This document shows, piece by piece, positions 46,270 to 59,160 of a stretch of DNA of 64,000 nucleotides (its first letter is position 1; every line of letters begins with the position of its first letter). Source of the stretch: Globodera rostochiensis. Lineage: Eukaryota; Nematoda; Chromadorea; Rhabditida; Heteroderidae. Location: positions 558,001-622,000 of the forward strand of contig JAEVLN010000002.1 of assembly GCA_018350325.1 (NCBI GenBank), given 5' to 3'. Below the pieces are notes generated by a model. That model did not search any database and was not told the DNA's origin. It was given only the letters and a program-made list of their open reading frames with translations. Position numbers and translations under genes: made by a program.

Positions 46270-47150
46270 CAAAAAAATAAAGACAAAATTAAAATGAATA
46301 AATCAACTTTACTTAATAAATTCAAAAACTGTAATGCAGTTAGAATAGTTGTAACGAACGATCAATATTTAAACAAGATTATATATTTTAATAATTCTAT
46401 AAAATTGATAAAATTCTTAAATAATTAAAATAATAATCTTTTTGATAAAAAACTAAAACAAATAAATGATTAATGAATTACGAAGGCCTACGACACAAAA
46501 CCAAATGCATAACAAAATACGCATGCCCGTCCGTATTCCCTGGCCCGCTAAAGTACTGGTAAGGAAATTGATGCAAAAATTATTATTATTTTTTTAATTT
46601 GAAAAAAGGTAAATAATAAAAGTACTTTTCGATTATGCACGCGCAAATTCAAATTTTTTAAAAAGCAACAAAACGCTAAAAAAGTGTTTCTAGCGGTATT
46701 CCGGGGCTTAGAATTTGATTCTGACACCCATTTTGACCAATTCCGAACCGCGATCAGATCAGGGATGGACGCAATCGAATTTTGATCGCGGAGAATCCGC
46801 AATCTTACGCAATCTCGACAAAAAAACCGCAACTCCAAAAAGGCCGCAATTTCCGCAGAAATCGGTTCAAATCCGTTCCTGCAACATTTTTTTGGCTTAT
46901 TATGTGCCCAACTTAAGATTAAGCCCTATACCATCTGAACATAAATTCATTTTTAAATTATTGTTGAAAATTTTTCAGATTTAATATTAACGTTTTAAAA
47001 AGTAATTTTTCAAAAAAATCTATTTTTTTTCTTTTAAAAATTTTTTGTCTAGTTGTGCTTTTCTCCAAACACAAAACTGGCATTTTTGAAAATTTTTTTA
47101 AAAAGCAATTTTTTGTTAAACTTTAAATGCACACTTAAAAAAACTTTTTC
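46270..47150. repeat. Duplicated segment SD3, copy 2
   Basis: Second copy of 35090-35660; the shared core is gatcagatcagggatggacg to aaatttccgcagaaatcggt-like sequence, then the same AT-rich tail. Confidence 0.6.
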
Positions 47151-47424
47151 TTGGATCAGAAAGATGTGATAATCTTTTTCAAAAATTCGCGTGCATTTAA
47201 TTAAAAAATATAAACTTTATGCAACTAAATATATCATTTTATTTAATGGGAAAGAGCGCATCTGTCTGATTCATGGCAGAACAAAAATATTTAAAAGTTT
47301 GCAGATATTTTTTTGTTTTCGTTGTACATCAACTAAATAAAAAAATTCAATTAGGATAAATTGATTAATAAATGGCTGCAACTTAAAATGAATTTCACCG
47401 GAAAGTGCCATCTTTAGGTGTGCA

Positions 47425-47550
47425 TTTTCGTCCCCGTTTCCGGCCGGGGATCCCCGTTTTCGGAGATGGGCAAACCGGGGAACGGGGATAAGAATGGCTG
47501 GGGTTCTCCGGTTTTCCCAGCCCCCCCCCCCCCGGCTCCAACCCTAGTAT
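47425..47550. mobile_element. GC-rich fragment with C-run, probable hAT-like end
   Basis: The sequence gtccccgtttccggccgggg is followed by a run of 14 C and a border that reads, on the minus strand, TAGGGTTGGAGCCGGGG. This resembles the TAGGGTTCAGCCCCGACC terminus of the element at 59031. No matching left terminus or target duplication was found. Confidence 0.35.
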
Positions 47551-47638
47551 GAACTTCTCCATTCAACAATATCAAGATACAAATTAAAATATTGAGTTTC
47601 TTTATAATTATTTACTCTTTACATTCAAGTTAATTTAG

Positions 47639-47709
47639 CACAAATTACAACTGATTGGCTCCGCTGTAAACTGACAAGGACCACCTTTAAAATCAGAGAA
47701 GAAAACTGA
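47639..47709 (+). other. Exon-like island
   Basis: After the acceptor-like taatttag, the frame reads AQITTDWLRCKLTRTTFKIR and EEN, then TGA at 47707-47709. Unknown. Confidence 0.25.
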
Positions 47710-48107
47710 CAAAACATAAACGTTTAATTGAAAAATAAAATTGAATATCTTTTAATCATATTGTATTTTTAAAAATAAAAAAAATAAAATTCGTTGTTAG
47801 TAAAAGTTGTTGAGCATGCAAAATAACTTTTTAAAATTAAATTCGGCAACACTTTAGAAACACTACAAATCAGCACATCGGTTGTTTTTTTGCATTTATA
47901 TTAAGAAAATCTAAAAAGTAAAATTAATAAAATAAGAAGGAAAAGAGAGGAGTAAAGAGAGCGACTAAAAAAAGCCTTATATTAAATTATATAAAAAATA
48001 AAAAATTATATCGGCACATTAGGAAAGCACTTTTACTGATTAACTGCCCTCTCCTCTCAAAATTGACTGCACCTACGACGTCCCGATCCCAAATTCGATC
48101 CAAAACA

Positions 48108-48218
48108 TCATTTTTTTCGCCACCCCCTCAGCGCCAGGCTCGAGAAAATGAGACCGGCCGCTAACACCGACGCAACCATACCAATTCCCGCCATTGGGCG
48201 CGAAATTGCGCGACCAGC
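48108..48218 (-). other. Exon-like island with a membrane-helix-like segment
   Basis: The minus frame reads AGRAISRPMAGIGMVASVLA, then AGLIFSSLALRGWRKK, and TGA at 48108-48110. The copy at about 56553-56612 keeps AGRAIS, PMAGIG and VA. A helix followed by a basic tail is typical of single-pass membrane proteins. No family recognised. Confidence 0.35.
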
Positions 48219-50325
48219 AAAAACAAATTTAAACATTACAAATATAAAACAAAAATTTATTTGTAAACAAAAGTATAATCCTACGAAAAATTTAGATACC
48301 GACCAACAACAACAACATTTTTAAAAAAAAGACACCTTTATAAGATAATAAATTTAAAGTAGTTCTAAAGGTTAAATTACAACATACTTTTCGATTTTAG
48401 TTCACATTGTAATTTATTAATTCAAAAATCAAACACCCAAAATGGAGAAATTAAGTTGAGATTATAATTGTTTGACTACGGAGATTTATGTTTGGCTTAC
48501 TTTAATATATATTTCAAAAAGTTTAGCCTTTAAACATTTAGTAAAGAGAATATATAGAACATTTTTTGTATAACAACTTGCTGCTCAAAAGACATTTCAA
48601 AACTAAAAAATACATTAAAAAACAAAATTTATAATATGATAAACTACAAGAAATAACAAAATGATACCAACAAAATGTTAACAAAAAATTATAACGATGG
48701 CATTGTGAAATATGAATAAGTTAGAATAAGAATTGGACAAGAAATGTCAGCGAAGAGATGATTAAAAAAAGTGAAAAAATTGCTTTTGGCATATTAATAA
48801 GCTTATCTAAAATACCCAAAAAACGCAGCTAGTGAGTGAGTCGAGTAAGTATTAGCGATAAAAACATAATAATTCCAACAATTGCTTCTTTTACATTTGT
48901 TATTATAAGAAAATTTATTAAAAAAAAGTCACATAAATGACCAACCCATGGCAAAGGTCTAAACCTATGGATGATTAAATTTTTCGAACTATGGAAAATA
49001 CCTAATTAGTTTTAAAATATACCCAATTTTTTCATCAATAAAAAAATGGAATAACTTCAGTCGCTGTTGCTCCTTAACCTTCCGAATAAAGGTTATTATT
49101 TGATTTGATTTTGGGAAGAAACTCTAAAGGGTCATTTATTCTTTTTATTTTATGATTTTTGGAATAAAATTTATCGCGGACCCAAATAAAGTTCTAAATT
49201 TTATGTTCTAGTAAATAACTAAAAATTATGAGATGCAATCAATTAAAAATATTTTACATATATAAATAAATTGTTTTAACTTATTCTACTTAGCATTGTC
49301 TCAATTGGACCATGCTTTGATGAAAATACCAAAAATCGCAATTGAAGAAGTGCTGTTTATTAAATAAAAATTATGATAAAATTTGAAGCAAAAAAACAAA
49401 AAACAAAAAAAACAATATATCAACTAAATAGTTTTTTTTAAATTAATTATTTAAATATGAGTAGTTTGTATTAAAACTATTAACGCAATTACACTTTTGT
49501 TTATTAAAAACAATGGAAAAATAACGGAGTGGCCTTATCAAATAGCTATTAGCTTTTTGTATTTAATAAAATTAACCCAATGATGAAAACTTGCTATATT
49601 TGAAAAAACAACTTTTTAATTAAAACGCGAAATCTTAACTATGCAACTTCAGTTTTATTGCACGATGCTTTCAATTATTAAACAATAATTTGCATTGTCA
49701 ATGTTCGTTATCATTAGCCGTCTGGTAATCCACTGGAACACTTCCGCGCTAACTTTTAAATAAAATTTTAATTTAAACACATTAAATTTATTTATAAATA
49801 CTAACAATTAAATAAAAATTCAAAAGGCGATACCACCAAATCAAAAAGATACAAATAAAAATCTCAAATGGTAAAATTGTAAAAATTTTAATACAGGGTC
49901 ACTATAGATTCATTCTGACAAAAGAAAAAATATTCTTTCAAAGAGATGTTAAAAATTGGAATTAGTTAAATGAATAGCTTATAAAAGCTTATTAAAATGC
50001 TTAAAATTTTGTTATATATTAAAAATAATTTACACTGCCGCGCATATAAATCACATCATTAGTTATTACATAATATGTTCTACAATTATACGTATTATAA
50101 AATATTTTACAGCAATAGACGATGCCAAAAAGTTCATCATTGCCTTTTCGGTGACAGGCATCATGACTTCAACTGAAAGCAGAACAGAAACTAAACAAAA
50201 AACACAGAAGCAGACTTTTCTAAAAAGCAAAAGGCTTTGGAATGCTCGAGTTTCTCCAAAGCTGGGCAACGATCTTACGACAACCCGACAAACGTTGTCC
50301 AAAAATGGGCTCGTGTGAAGGCACT
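48170..50325. repeat. Segmental duplication SD4, copy 1
   Basis: Similar in pieces to 56555-57775: 48170-48440, 48440-48670 and 49850-50325 match. About 48680-49850 is extra here. Confidence 0.7.
50066..50302 (-). other. Minus-strand open frame shared by both SD4 copies
   Basis: The conserved part reads LLSVEVMMPVTEKAMMNF then LASSIAVKYF, preceded by a TTTCAG that could be an acceptor and followed by GTAAAA as a possible donor. The copy at 57510-57704 keeps this stretch but lacks 49 bases upstream (within 50190-50245). It is probably an exon of an unknown gene. Confidence 0.35.
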
Positions 50326-50586
50326 TACCGTATTTTTCCTATTAGTAGCCCATGGGCTTCTATTTTTCAACCTCCCCTCGAGGGGGGGCTACAAATAGAG
50401 AGGGGCTTCAAATGGAGAGTGGGCTTCTATTTCTCAACGTATTTTTTTTGAATTAGGTACCCATTAACATAGGTACCGTCGTATACCTAATTCGAATTTT
50501 TCTATTATTTTTTGAACCAAAATAAATTTCTTTAATGATAAGAAGCGCCATAACCATATTTTATTTGACAAAATTCATAATTCCAC

Positions 50587-50678
50587 GGACCCATCACCGA
50601 AACCGGGGGCCGTAAAACCGGCCTAACAGAAACCGGTACCCCCGGTTTAATACCGACCGCCCACAACCCTAATTTTAA
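50587..50678. mobile_element. GC-rich hAT-like fragment nested in the pogo-like element
   Basis: Contains gaaaccgggggccgtaaaac and ggtacccccggtttaatacc. The border reads, on the minus strand, TAGGGTTGTGGGCGGTCGG, like other TAGGGTT termini in the window. The other end is missing. Confidence 0.35.
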
Positions 50679-50997
50679 TCAAATAATAAAGGATAGGAAA
50701 CACATTAGAGAATGGTCAAATTCAAGAACAACCACTGATCTCTTTGCGGTAGATTAGCTTATTTGAAAAGGAGCTATAAATTCAGGGAATCAAAATCTGA
50801 ATTCCCTTTTCATTGTATTTTTGCTTTTTGCATGATTTTGAGGTCAAAATTAATTTATAGAAGATTTTTAATTTTTGAAAAAAAGTTTAAATTTGGATTC
50901 GGAGTTCAAAATCGGTCGAAATGGAGCTCATTTTTGGCACTAACAACTTTTTTTACGACTTTTAATAATCACTGACGCGGGGAGCCCGTCCACACCG

Positions 50998-51240
50998 TCA
51001 AGTCTCTAACATTTTCCATATTTTGATTACCGATTTTTCCAAATACAACCAATCTCCCCTCAAAGAGAACAGTTTTTGCTCTTCCTTTTGCCATTCTCTG
51101 ATGTTCTGACGATCTATTCCGACTTGCTTCATTAATTGAATGGGATTTGTGAAGTCGATGACTTCCAATTTTTCGTCGATTGTAAAAATGCGACGTTTTT
51201 TTGAGAGATCACGCTGTTGTAGTAACTCTTCAGAATTTCG
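50998..51240 (-). pseudogene. Transposase N-terminal helix-turn-helix remnant (pogo/CENP-B type)
   Basis: An 80-codon open frame between two TGA stops, without its own ATG in frame. Residues about 13-60 read KKRRIFTIDEKLEVIDF, then NPIQLMKQVGIDRQNIREW and QKEEQKL. The pattern of basic start, FTxxxKLEVI, a second helix, IDRxxIREWxKEExKL is that of the N-terminal DNA-binding domain of pogo/Tigger-type transposases and related CENP-B/Brinker-like domains (recognised from memory of the family, not searched). The catalytic DDE part is absent. This fits the TA duplication of the host element. Confidence 0.6.
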
Positions 51241-51499
51241 TCACTCATTTTTTTTTTTAATTAGAAAAACGCTAAATTTTAACGTATGTAAATGATAATG
51301 GCGAAAAATAGGAACTATGTACGGACTTAGTTAGATAATTTTAAAAATTCACGGCTTGGGGGTAGGGGGGAGGGCTATAATTAGAGAGGGGCTTCAAATA
51401 GAGAGGGGGCTTCTATTTTTCAAACCTCCCTCTAGGGGGGGCTACAATTAGAGAGGGGCTTCAAATGGAGAGTGGGCTACTAATAGGAAAAATACGGTA

Positions 51500-54400
51500 T
51501 TTTTTAATTCATAAATATAATAAATTTATATTTAAATAAATCAATATATTTAAAAATTAAAAGTATAATAAAATTATATTTATTAACTGTTAAAAAATGA
51601 AACTATTACAAATAAAATCAATTAATTATCGGCAAAAAAAAAGATAATCAAAGAAAGGGTTTGTAATTTTTAATTTTTTGACAAAATAAATTTGTAATAA
51701 AACATTGGAAAAAAATATTTATTTAGGATTTTATTATTTTGCGATTTTAGTTCAAAAATTGTATATTTTCTACAGAGTCAATCGAACTCACAATCAAATC
51801 AAATTTAATTAACAATATGCTTTAGATATTTCAAAAAGTGCAGCTGAGGCACATTATAAGGTGTAAACGAACAAAAACAGAACCATTATGAGCATTTTGC
51901 GAATAATAATTATATATTCTCATAAAATAAATACATTGTTTATTAAATTATAATCTAAGGAATGATAATTTTTAAACCCTTTAATAATACACAAAAAAAT
52001 TGTATATGAAACAATTCCGATTCATTAATAACCGAGTAATGGGATAAAGTGCAATCCAAAAGACTTAAAGAGAAGACAAAATATTTAAAAAAACTGGCCT
52101 TATAAAAATTTAAAAAAAAAGTCCAAATCTGTATATACCGAAACTGCAAATTCAGTTCCATTTAATTATTCAAATAACAATCAACTAAAATTAATTTAAA
52201 TTAATATCAATTATGTACTTGTATTTTAGAAAACAACAAATACTTTGACCTTGATATAAGCAGTCGCTGATAGCCTGCAAAATCTGAATCTATGCGTAAA
52301 CCACAACAGCGTCACCGTATCGTATTATTAAACCAATATTAATTTTTTGATTTAAAATGATCTTGCAAAAGTTTTAACTTGATATATAATTAATAATTAA
52401 AACATTAAAATATTCTGAAATTGCTTACAACATATAAAAGCAATATAGCGTTTAGCATTAATTTCGCACTAATCAGCGAAGAAGATTCAAACAACATGTT
52501 CTTAACGCAGTTTTTAATTTTAAATTCAAAACAAAAACAATAAATGAGTTATCCAAAAAATTTAATGAAATTAAACTAAAAGAATGATATGCAAAATTAG
52601 AATAAATTTTAAAAATGTGCAATAAAAATATTTTTTTAATAAAAAATACTTGATGTTTTAAAGAGAGTATCTTTGAGCCGAAAGAAAAACATTCTTAACA
52701 AACATAGACGTTGTTTCATTTTTAAGAACAAATAAGATTTTGAAACAATTAATGAAAAAATAATCCTTGGCACAACTGCTTTGTATGTGGTGTTCTGTTT
52801 ATAGTTCCTATGTTCAAACAAGAAAAATGAAAAGTTCTTTAATATATATAAATTATGATAGCTATTTAATACGCATAATAATTAAAAAAACAATAAAAAT
52901 GAAAGATTCTAAAAAGAAAGATTTATTCGATGAGTGTAAATTGTAAATTTCCTGAAGAAAATAAAAAAAAATAGTGATAAAAGTGATTCCAAAACACATT
53001 TTATTTCTGTTTCCTACAATAACTGAACAAAAAATCACCTATTTTTATGTAAAACTACAAAAATTTAAATAATAACTACCGATAAAAGTGATCTCAAAAC
53101 ACTTTGTGCCAGATAAATTAAATCTTATTTGAAATTACACATAGAATAAACTGAAAATAATGTTCTACAAATAAACATTCTTAAAACAAATTTTAAATAC
53201 CAACGATGTTCAAAAAAAGTTATTATGCTAATGATCAAACAAAAAGGAGCGATTAACAAAAGCGTTAAATTGTGTTATGCTTTTTTGGTCGCGCCAAAAC
53301 AAAAACAATAATTGTTACAGTACAAATAAATAAGTCAACAGAAATAAAATTTAATTTAAAATATACAATTTTGTATGTGTTTAATAATAAACAAATTTTA
53401 AAACTAGCAATCAATGTGCAAGAAAAAGATTTAAACATACTTATTTAATTTTTATTATGGCAATAAAAAATAGATATATTAAAACTTAAAATCAAAAACG
53501 AAATAAAACTAACATACTAGTACGATTTAAAGCAAAAATGTTTTTATGTTTATTATTGTTTTTTTATTTTAAAAAAAAACTCGGATATTGAAAATAATCT
53601 ATTTTCATTAGCTTAAATAATGATTAAATAACTTCAGAAATCAATTATTTATCCAATTAAACTTAATATAAAAAATAAACCTATAATAAAATGTTGCCTT
53701 AATTTATACAATAAGAAATGCCGTCATTTACCAATATTAATTTTTTGATTTACAATAAATTGCAAAAGTATAATTAATACCGAAAACATTAACTTACTCT
53801 GAAGTTGCTTACAACATTTAAAAGCAATTTAACATTTTAGTATTAGCTTCGCACTATGTTTTTAACGAATTTCTAAATATTTAAATTAAAAAATAAAATT
53901 TTTAAACAATTAATGAAAAAATCATCCTGGCAAATGCTTTGTATGTGGAGTGATTCCAAATACATTTGTATTTCTGTTTCCTACAATATCTGAACAATTA
54001 ACATATTGTAAACCTACAATAAATATAAATAATAATAACCGATAAACACGATTTGTGCCAGATAAATTAATTGTAATAAACTGAAAATGTTCTAATTTTA
54101 TTTTACAAATATAGATTCTTAAAAATTTAATACCAACGATCGTAACATAAATTTAAAAACAAACAACATTTAATTATTTTAAATAAACAATAATAAAATA
54201 TATATATGACTTAAACATTTCAAAGAACAACCAAAACCAACAAATTGCATACAAAAATAACAAAGGGCTTCGCTTCCAATCAAAAAAAAATTCAAGTAAA
54301 AAAACTGAACGTGCCAAACACATTGTTCTGGCCCAAACATCACATTTTTTGAGAACGCTCTTGGCAGTCAAGTTTTAAATTATAAATCATAATCAAACAA

Positions 54401-56550
54401 CATTAAATGTTTTAAATATTCAAACATTATATAACCTAAAATTTTAAAGAGGAACCAAAACCAAGAGCACACAAAAAACACAAAAGGCATCTGTGGTCTA
54501 ATAGATGATTTAACATATCAAATCATTACAATAAAATTAATATGAACTATTACTAAAGAAGTTCATTTACACGAAAAGTATTAAAAAAATGCGTAAAAAT
54601 CAAGAAAATAATTTCAAAATTTTGTTTTTAAACAAAAGACAAGGAGTGCCTGTGCAATGGAACCTCTACATTCATACAGGGAGGCCTCAATATTTTATGT
54701 AAATTTGATGTGTCCACCAAAAGAATCATCAGAGTGTTTATGGTACCTGGGCTCGGGACGAATAAAATTTAATCGTTCCCCAAAAACATAAAGATACACA
54801 AATAATTTTATATCAAAAGTAAAAAATGATAACTTTAAAAAAAGTTCAACAAATAAAGAAATTTAAGAAATTTGTTTAAATCATTTATAATTTCGCGTTA
54901 TAAATTAACAATTTTAATACGCTGAACAAAAAGTTTTGAAAGGCCCATGGGCGATTTGCAAAAAAGTTAAAGGTGGTAAAAATGAAATTTTAAAAGCTTT
55001 GTTTTTAAATAAAAGGCAGTGCCTATAAAAATAAATTAAAAATAAATACTATGCATTAAAAATACTCAAAAATTTCAATTTATGGAATTGATTAGTTTTT
55101 AAATGTATGTATTTTAAAACGAAATTTTGCCAAAAATAAATAATTACATTTTAAGAATAACCTATGTTTACAATGAAAAATTTAAAAAATATATTATTCG
55201 CTGCCAATGAGGTTCGCTGCATTTTTGTAACCGACCAAATGTATTAGGCATTGATATTAGATTAATTATTATTGAAATAAATAATTAAAGAAAAATTACT
55301 TCAAACATTAAAACTAAAAAATACATTTTTTTTACTTAAAAAACAAGATAAATATTAATTGAATAAAAATTAATTAAAAATTACTATTTTGCGAAAATTA
55401 ACCTTTTTGCACAGTATGCTCAAACAGCACTTGAATAACCACCAACTCAATGAACCAAATTTTCAATGAAACGTATGTAAAATAATATATAATTACTGTT
55501 ACGAAATAAATTCATAAAGAAAATGATAATATTTTTTGAAGAGTTTCCGTTATTAAACGTTCAAAGTAATCTGGTGGACCAAAATGCAACGAGGAAGACA
55601 CATAATTATTTTATTCGAAAAAAAATAAATTCAATTAAATTAATCACTTTTAATGAAAAAAAAAATTCGATGTGAATGGAATTTTCTATTTTTAACACTG
55701 TGCATTGAATGCCTTAGTCCTAGGTTTAGCATAGGACATCAACGAAAACAATATATCAAATGTGTTAATAGAAAATTTAATCGTTCAAAGAAAACATGGA
55801 AAACAGTTATCAAAATAGTAGTTAAATAAAGTCGAATTTGATTTTTTTTTAATTTATCAAATAATCAATTAACTTATAATGTTAAAAACGCCAAAACTGA
55901 AAAAACTAATGAATTATAAAATGCGGCAACATCAAAGACCCTTCTTTACTGGTTAAAAGACACATATGCGCCAGAAAGCTTAAATAAAAATTTAATTTGA
56001 TTGATAGCCTAAATTACAAAAAACCACGAGAAGTGCCAAGAATAAAGACATCTGCTTGCCAAACGGAATCATCAGGAAATTAAAAAGCAAAAAATATTGC
56101 CAAACAAAAAAACGCAATAAAAATATTTACAAAAGAAAATGAGTTATTTAAAATTGAAGCAAGAATAAATTTAGCAGTAAACTTTCCATAAATAACGTAT
56201 AAACAATTGTGCATGGAGAGGCCAAATTAAATTTGTGACTGCTAATAAACTGGAAAAGCTAATGCTCGATTACATACATCGCACAAGGCTACAAGTACCC
56301 AATATACCTGATCAGTTGGCCATCGGCTTACAAAAACCGAAACACACTTGTATGGATTTTTATAAAAATTCAAAACGATAAAAATATATGTTTGCTATAA
56401 TTACTAAATTGCTTTAATTATAAAGTAAATTTATAAATCGTAGCAAACGCAAAATGAATAATAACGGATCGAAATGTTTATAAAACTTTTTACGATTTTG
56501 AAATCATTTTTCCAGTCAAAAAATATTATAACAATTTAATGTTAAATTTA
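51500..56550. other. AT-rich block
   Basis: No gene supported. It contains an R1 copy (54605-54945). About 52400-53100 and 53750-54060 share blocks (attttttgatttaaaatgat, ttgcttacaacat, tttctgtttcctacaat), another decayed duplication. An exon-like spot lies near 52270-52325 on the minus strand (RCCGLRIDSDFAGYQRLL). Confidence 0.45.
54605..54945 (+). repeat. Dispersed repeat R1 (copy 4)
   Basis: Very close to the 30555 copy, through ggcccatgggcgattt and the start of a following partial copy (aaaaggcagtgcctataaaa). The frame continues as IIRVFMVPGLGTNK where copy 2 shifts. Confidence 0.6.
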
Positions 56551-56552
56551 CA

Positions 56553-57775
56553 CCGACCGCAACCAGACCAATTCCGGCCATAGGACAAGAAATTGCGCGA
56601 CCAGCACAAACAAATTTAAAATTACAAGTATAAAACATAAATTTATTTGAAAACAAGTACTGTATGCAAGTATAAGATAATAAATTTAGTAGTTCTAAAG
56701 TTAAATTACCATTTTTCGATTTTAATTCATATTGTAATTGTTATTAATCTAACACCCAGCCAATGAAAAGTATGGGACAAACTAAAATATATAAAAGAAG
56801 AAAAAGAATAATATAAAAGAAATTTGTTATGGTAGGAAATAAACAATCGCGAACATTTTTTTCCCAAGACAAATGGAATTTTTTTAAATTTATTTTACAT
56901 TTGTTTAAATCAAAGTGTCGGATGTAATTATGAGCCAATTTTTTGCTATGCATCCGCGGCCATAACCAAGTGAATAAAAAGAATGTATAAAATTGGCTAA
57001 CCAACAATAAATATTAAAGAAATAGCTATTCAAAAAATGAAAAGCTTAAGATTTAATACAAAACTAATAAACATAAATGGAGAAAATAAGTTGAGATTAT
57101 AATTGTTTGACTGCGGAGATTTATGTTTGGCTTACTTTAATATATTTTCAAAAGGTTGAGCCATTTAAACATTTAGTTAAGAGATTATAAGAACACCAAA
57201 AAAAAGGCCAAAAAAATAATATAACAACTTGCTGCTCAAAAGGCATTTTAAAACTAAAAAATACATAAAAATTAAAAAATTTATAATATGATAAACTAAA
57301 AGAAATAACAAAATAAAATCAACAAATTATTAACAAAAAACAAATAAAAATCTCAAATGGTAAAATTGTAAAAATTTTAATACAAGGTCACTATAGATTC
57401 ATTCTGACAAAAGAAAAAATATTCTTTCAAAGAGATGTTAAAAATTGTAATTAGTTAATGAATATCTTACAGAAGCTTACCATTAAAATGCTTAAAATTT
57501 TGTTATATATTAAAAATAATTTACACTGCCGCGCATATAAATCACATCATTAGTTATTACATAATATGTTCTACAATTATACGTATTATTTATAAAATAT
57601 TTTACAGCAATAGACGATGCCAAAAAGTTCATCATTGCCTTTTCGGTGACAGGCATCATGACTTCAACTGAAAGCAGAACTTTGGAATGCTCGAGTTTCT
57701 CCAAAGCTGGGCAACGATCTTACGATAAGCCGACTGGGCTCGTGTAAAGGAACTTATTTTTTAATTCTTAAATAT
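56553..57775. repeat. Segmental duplication SD4, copy 2 (pogo-free)
   Basis: Shorter copy of 48170-50340. It includes an R4 copy (56740-57010), the conserved minus-strand exon-like segment (57605-57690) and the empty TA site at 57755-57756. Confidence 0.7.
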
Positions 57776-58439
57776 AACAAATGTATATTAAAATAAATCA
57801 ATATATTTTAAAAAGTATACAAATTTAATGTTATATTTATTAACTGTTAAAAAATGAAACTATTACAAATAAAATCATTACCTTAGTTTAAAACTTCAAC
57901 GCAGACAACTGGATTAATGATGCAGGCAGGGATGAGAAATTGGACGCGGAGTCTGAGTATTTTTTTGGAATATGACATTCTCATTTTAGCGTAGCATTTG
58001 TGCAAAAAATATATCACGTTTAATTTTCAATATTATTTATAAATAATTTAACCTACCTAAAATAGGTTTTTATAAATGTTTAAAATTAAATAACATGGAT
58101 ATAAATTTGTCCGATTAAAATGACAAAATGAATTTGTTATTTTATTAAATTGTAATAAATAAAAAAAAACTCAAAAGGATAAGATAAACAACAAAATAAC
58201 AAAAATAATAAACATAATATGCAAAAACCATATCTAAAATTGTTGCAAACTAAACATTACTGGCCATGATTTCTACTCAGCTTTGAACAACTTGCTTTCG
58301 ACAAAAGTCCTTCTGACACGGCTCAACGTCAAGTGTTTTTGGAGTAGTGCAAATTTAAATTATTCAAGAAATTGACTTTTAAGTTTTGCTCCAGAAATAC
58401 AAAGAATTAGCTTTTGTTATTGTTAAAAAGTAGAGTACG
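57776..58439. other. AT-rich stretch with one exon-like island
   Basis: At 58253-58375 the plus frame reads NITGHDFYSALNNLLSTKVL, LTRLNVKCFWSSANLNYSRN, then TGA at 58373-58375. Nothing recognised. The remainder is AT-rich without visible genes. Confidence 0.3.
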
Positions 58440-58569
58440 GACCAAACAAATAATTGTACAAAAAAACCCAAATATTTGTACAAATATTTGTTTGGTTAAA
58501 TTGGAGCGCAACCCAAAAAAAACCAAAAAACAAAAAATGACCAAAACTTTTGTACAAATATTTGTTTGG
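58440..58569. mobile_element. Short inverted-repeat element (130 bp)
   Basis: The ends GACCAAACAAATAATTGTAC and its near-perfect complement (one mismatch over about 24 bp) enclose a perfect 22-bp palindrome CAAATATTTGTAC... at 58469-58490. No convincing target duplication, so the class is uncertain; it could be a MITE or an unrelated palindrome. Confidence 0.5.
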
Positions 58570-59030
58570 TCTGAGTTTCCGTTCTCTAATAAAAAGTGTT
58601 ATATTTAATTTTACAAAATAAATGAACAGATTTTGCAGAACTTTTAATATCAACTTAATGATTTTTAACGTAATAATTTAAAATTACGACATTTCTTTTC
58701 AATTAAATTCTAATTGTTGGTTATAATATTAAATAAATAAATTTTATACTAAATTAATTTGTTTGATTCCCACCTTTAGACACGTGTCGAGCAAAAATGC
58801 GTGACAAAAAAACTGATTTTGCCAATTAGATAGTAATAAATACTAAAAATGTTCTGGAGAATTCGGCGGGAAATGTAAAAAATATTTTTGGATCTTGCAA
58901 TCCTTTTAAAAGTCGGTCCGAAAAAAACCTAAATTATTTTTGAATTAAAACCCACAATAACGTAGACAAAAATGGATTTTAAAACAATATTTGAAGAAAA
59001 GAAGAATCGAATGAATGCTGAACCTTGAAA

Positions 59031-59160
59031 TAGGGTTCAGCCCCGACCCGACCCCGAGCCCAAAAAATGGGTCCTCCCTGACCTCGACCCCCGACATGGT
59101 CAACCCCGGCCAAACCCTGACCCCGACTTTTCCGCCCCGAGGGGTCGGGGCTGAACCCTA
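59031..59160. mobile_element. hAT-like MITE E (130 bp, GC-rich)
   Basis: Terminal inverted repeat TAGGGTTCAGCCCCGACC (18-19 bp, perfect). Flanks are ccttgaaa (59023-59030) and ccttgaat (59161-59168), an 8-bp duplication with one mismatch. The interior consists of gaccccgacc-like repeats. It is small and much richer in GC than its surroundings. Confidence 0.8.

Larger units (their letters stand above)
50328..51497. mobile_element. Tc1/pogo-like element with TA target duplication (1170 bp)
   Basis: Perfect 25-bp terminal inverted repeat beginning CCGTATTTTTCCTATTAGTA, flanked by TA at 50326-50327 and 51498-51499. The paralogous empty site carries a single TA at 57755-57756. Subterminal sequence repeats gagaggggcttcaaat and ctacaattagagagggg on both sides. 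The interior holds a minus-strand remnant of a transposase DNA-binding domain (50998-51240) and a GC-rich fragment (50587-50678). The element is too short to encode an active transposase. Confidence 0.9.
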
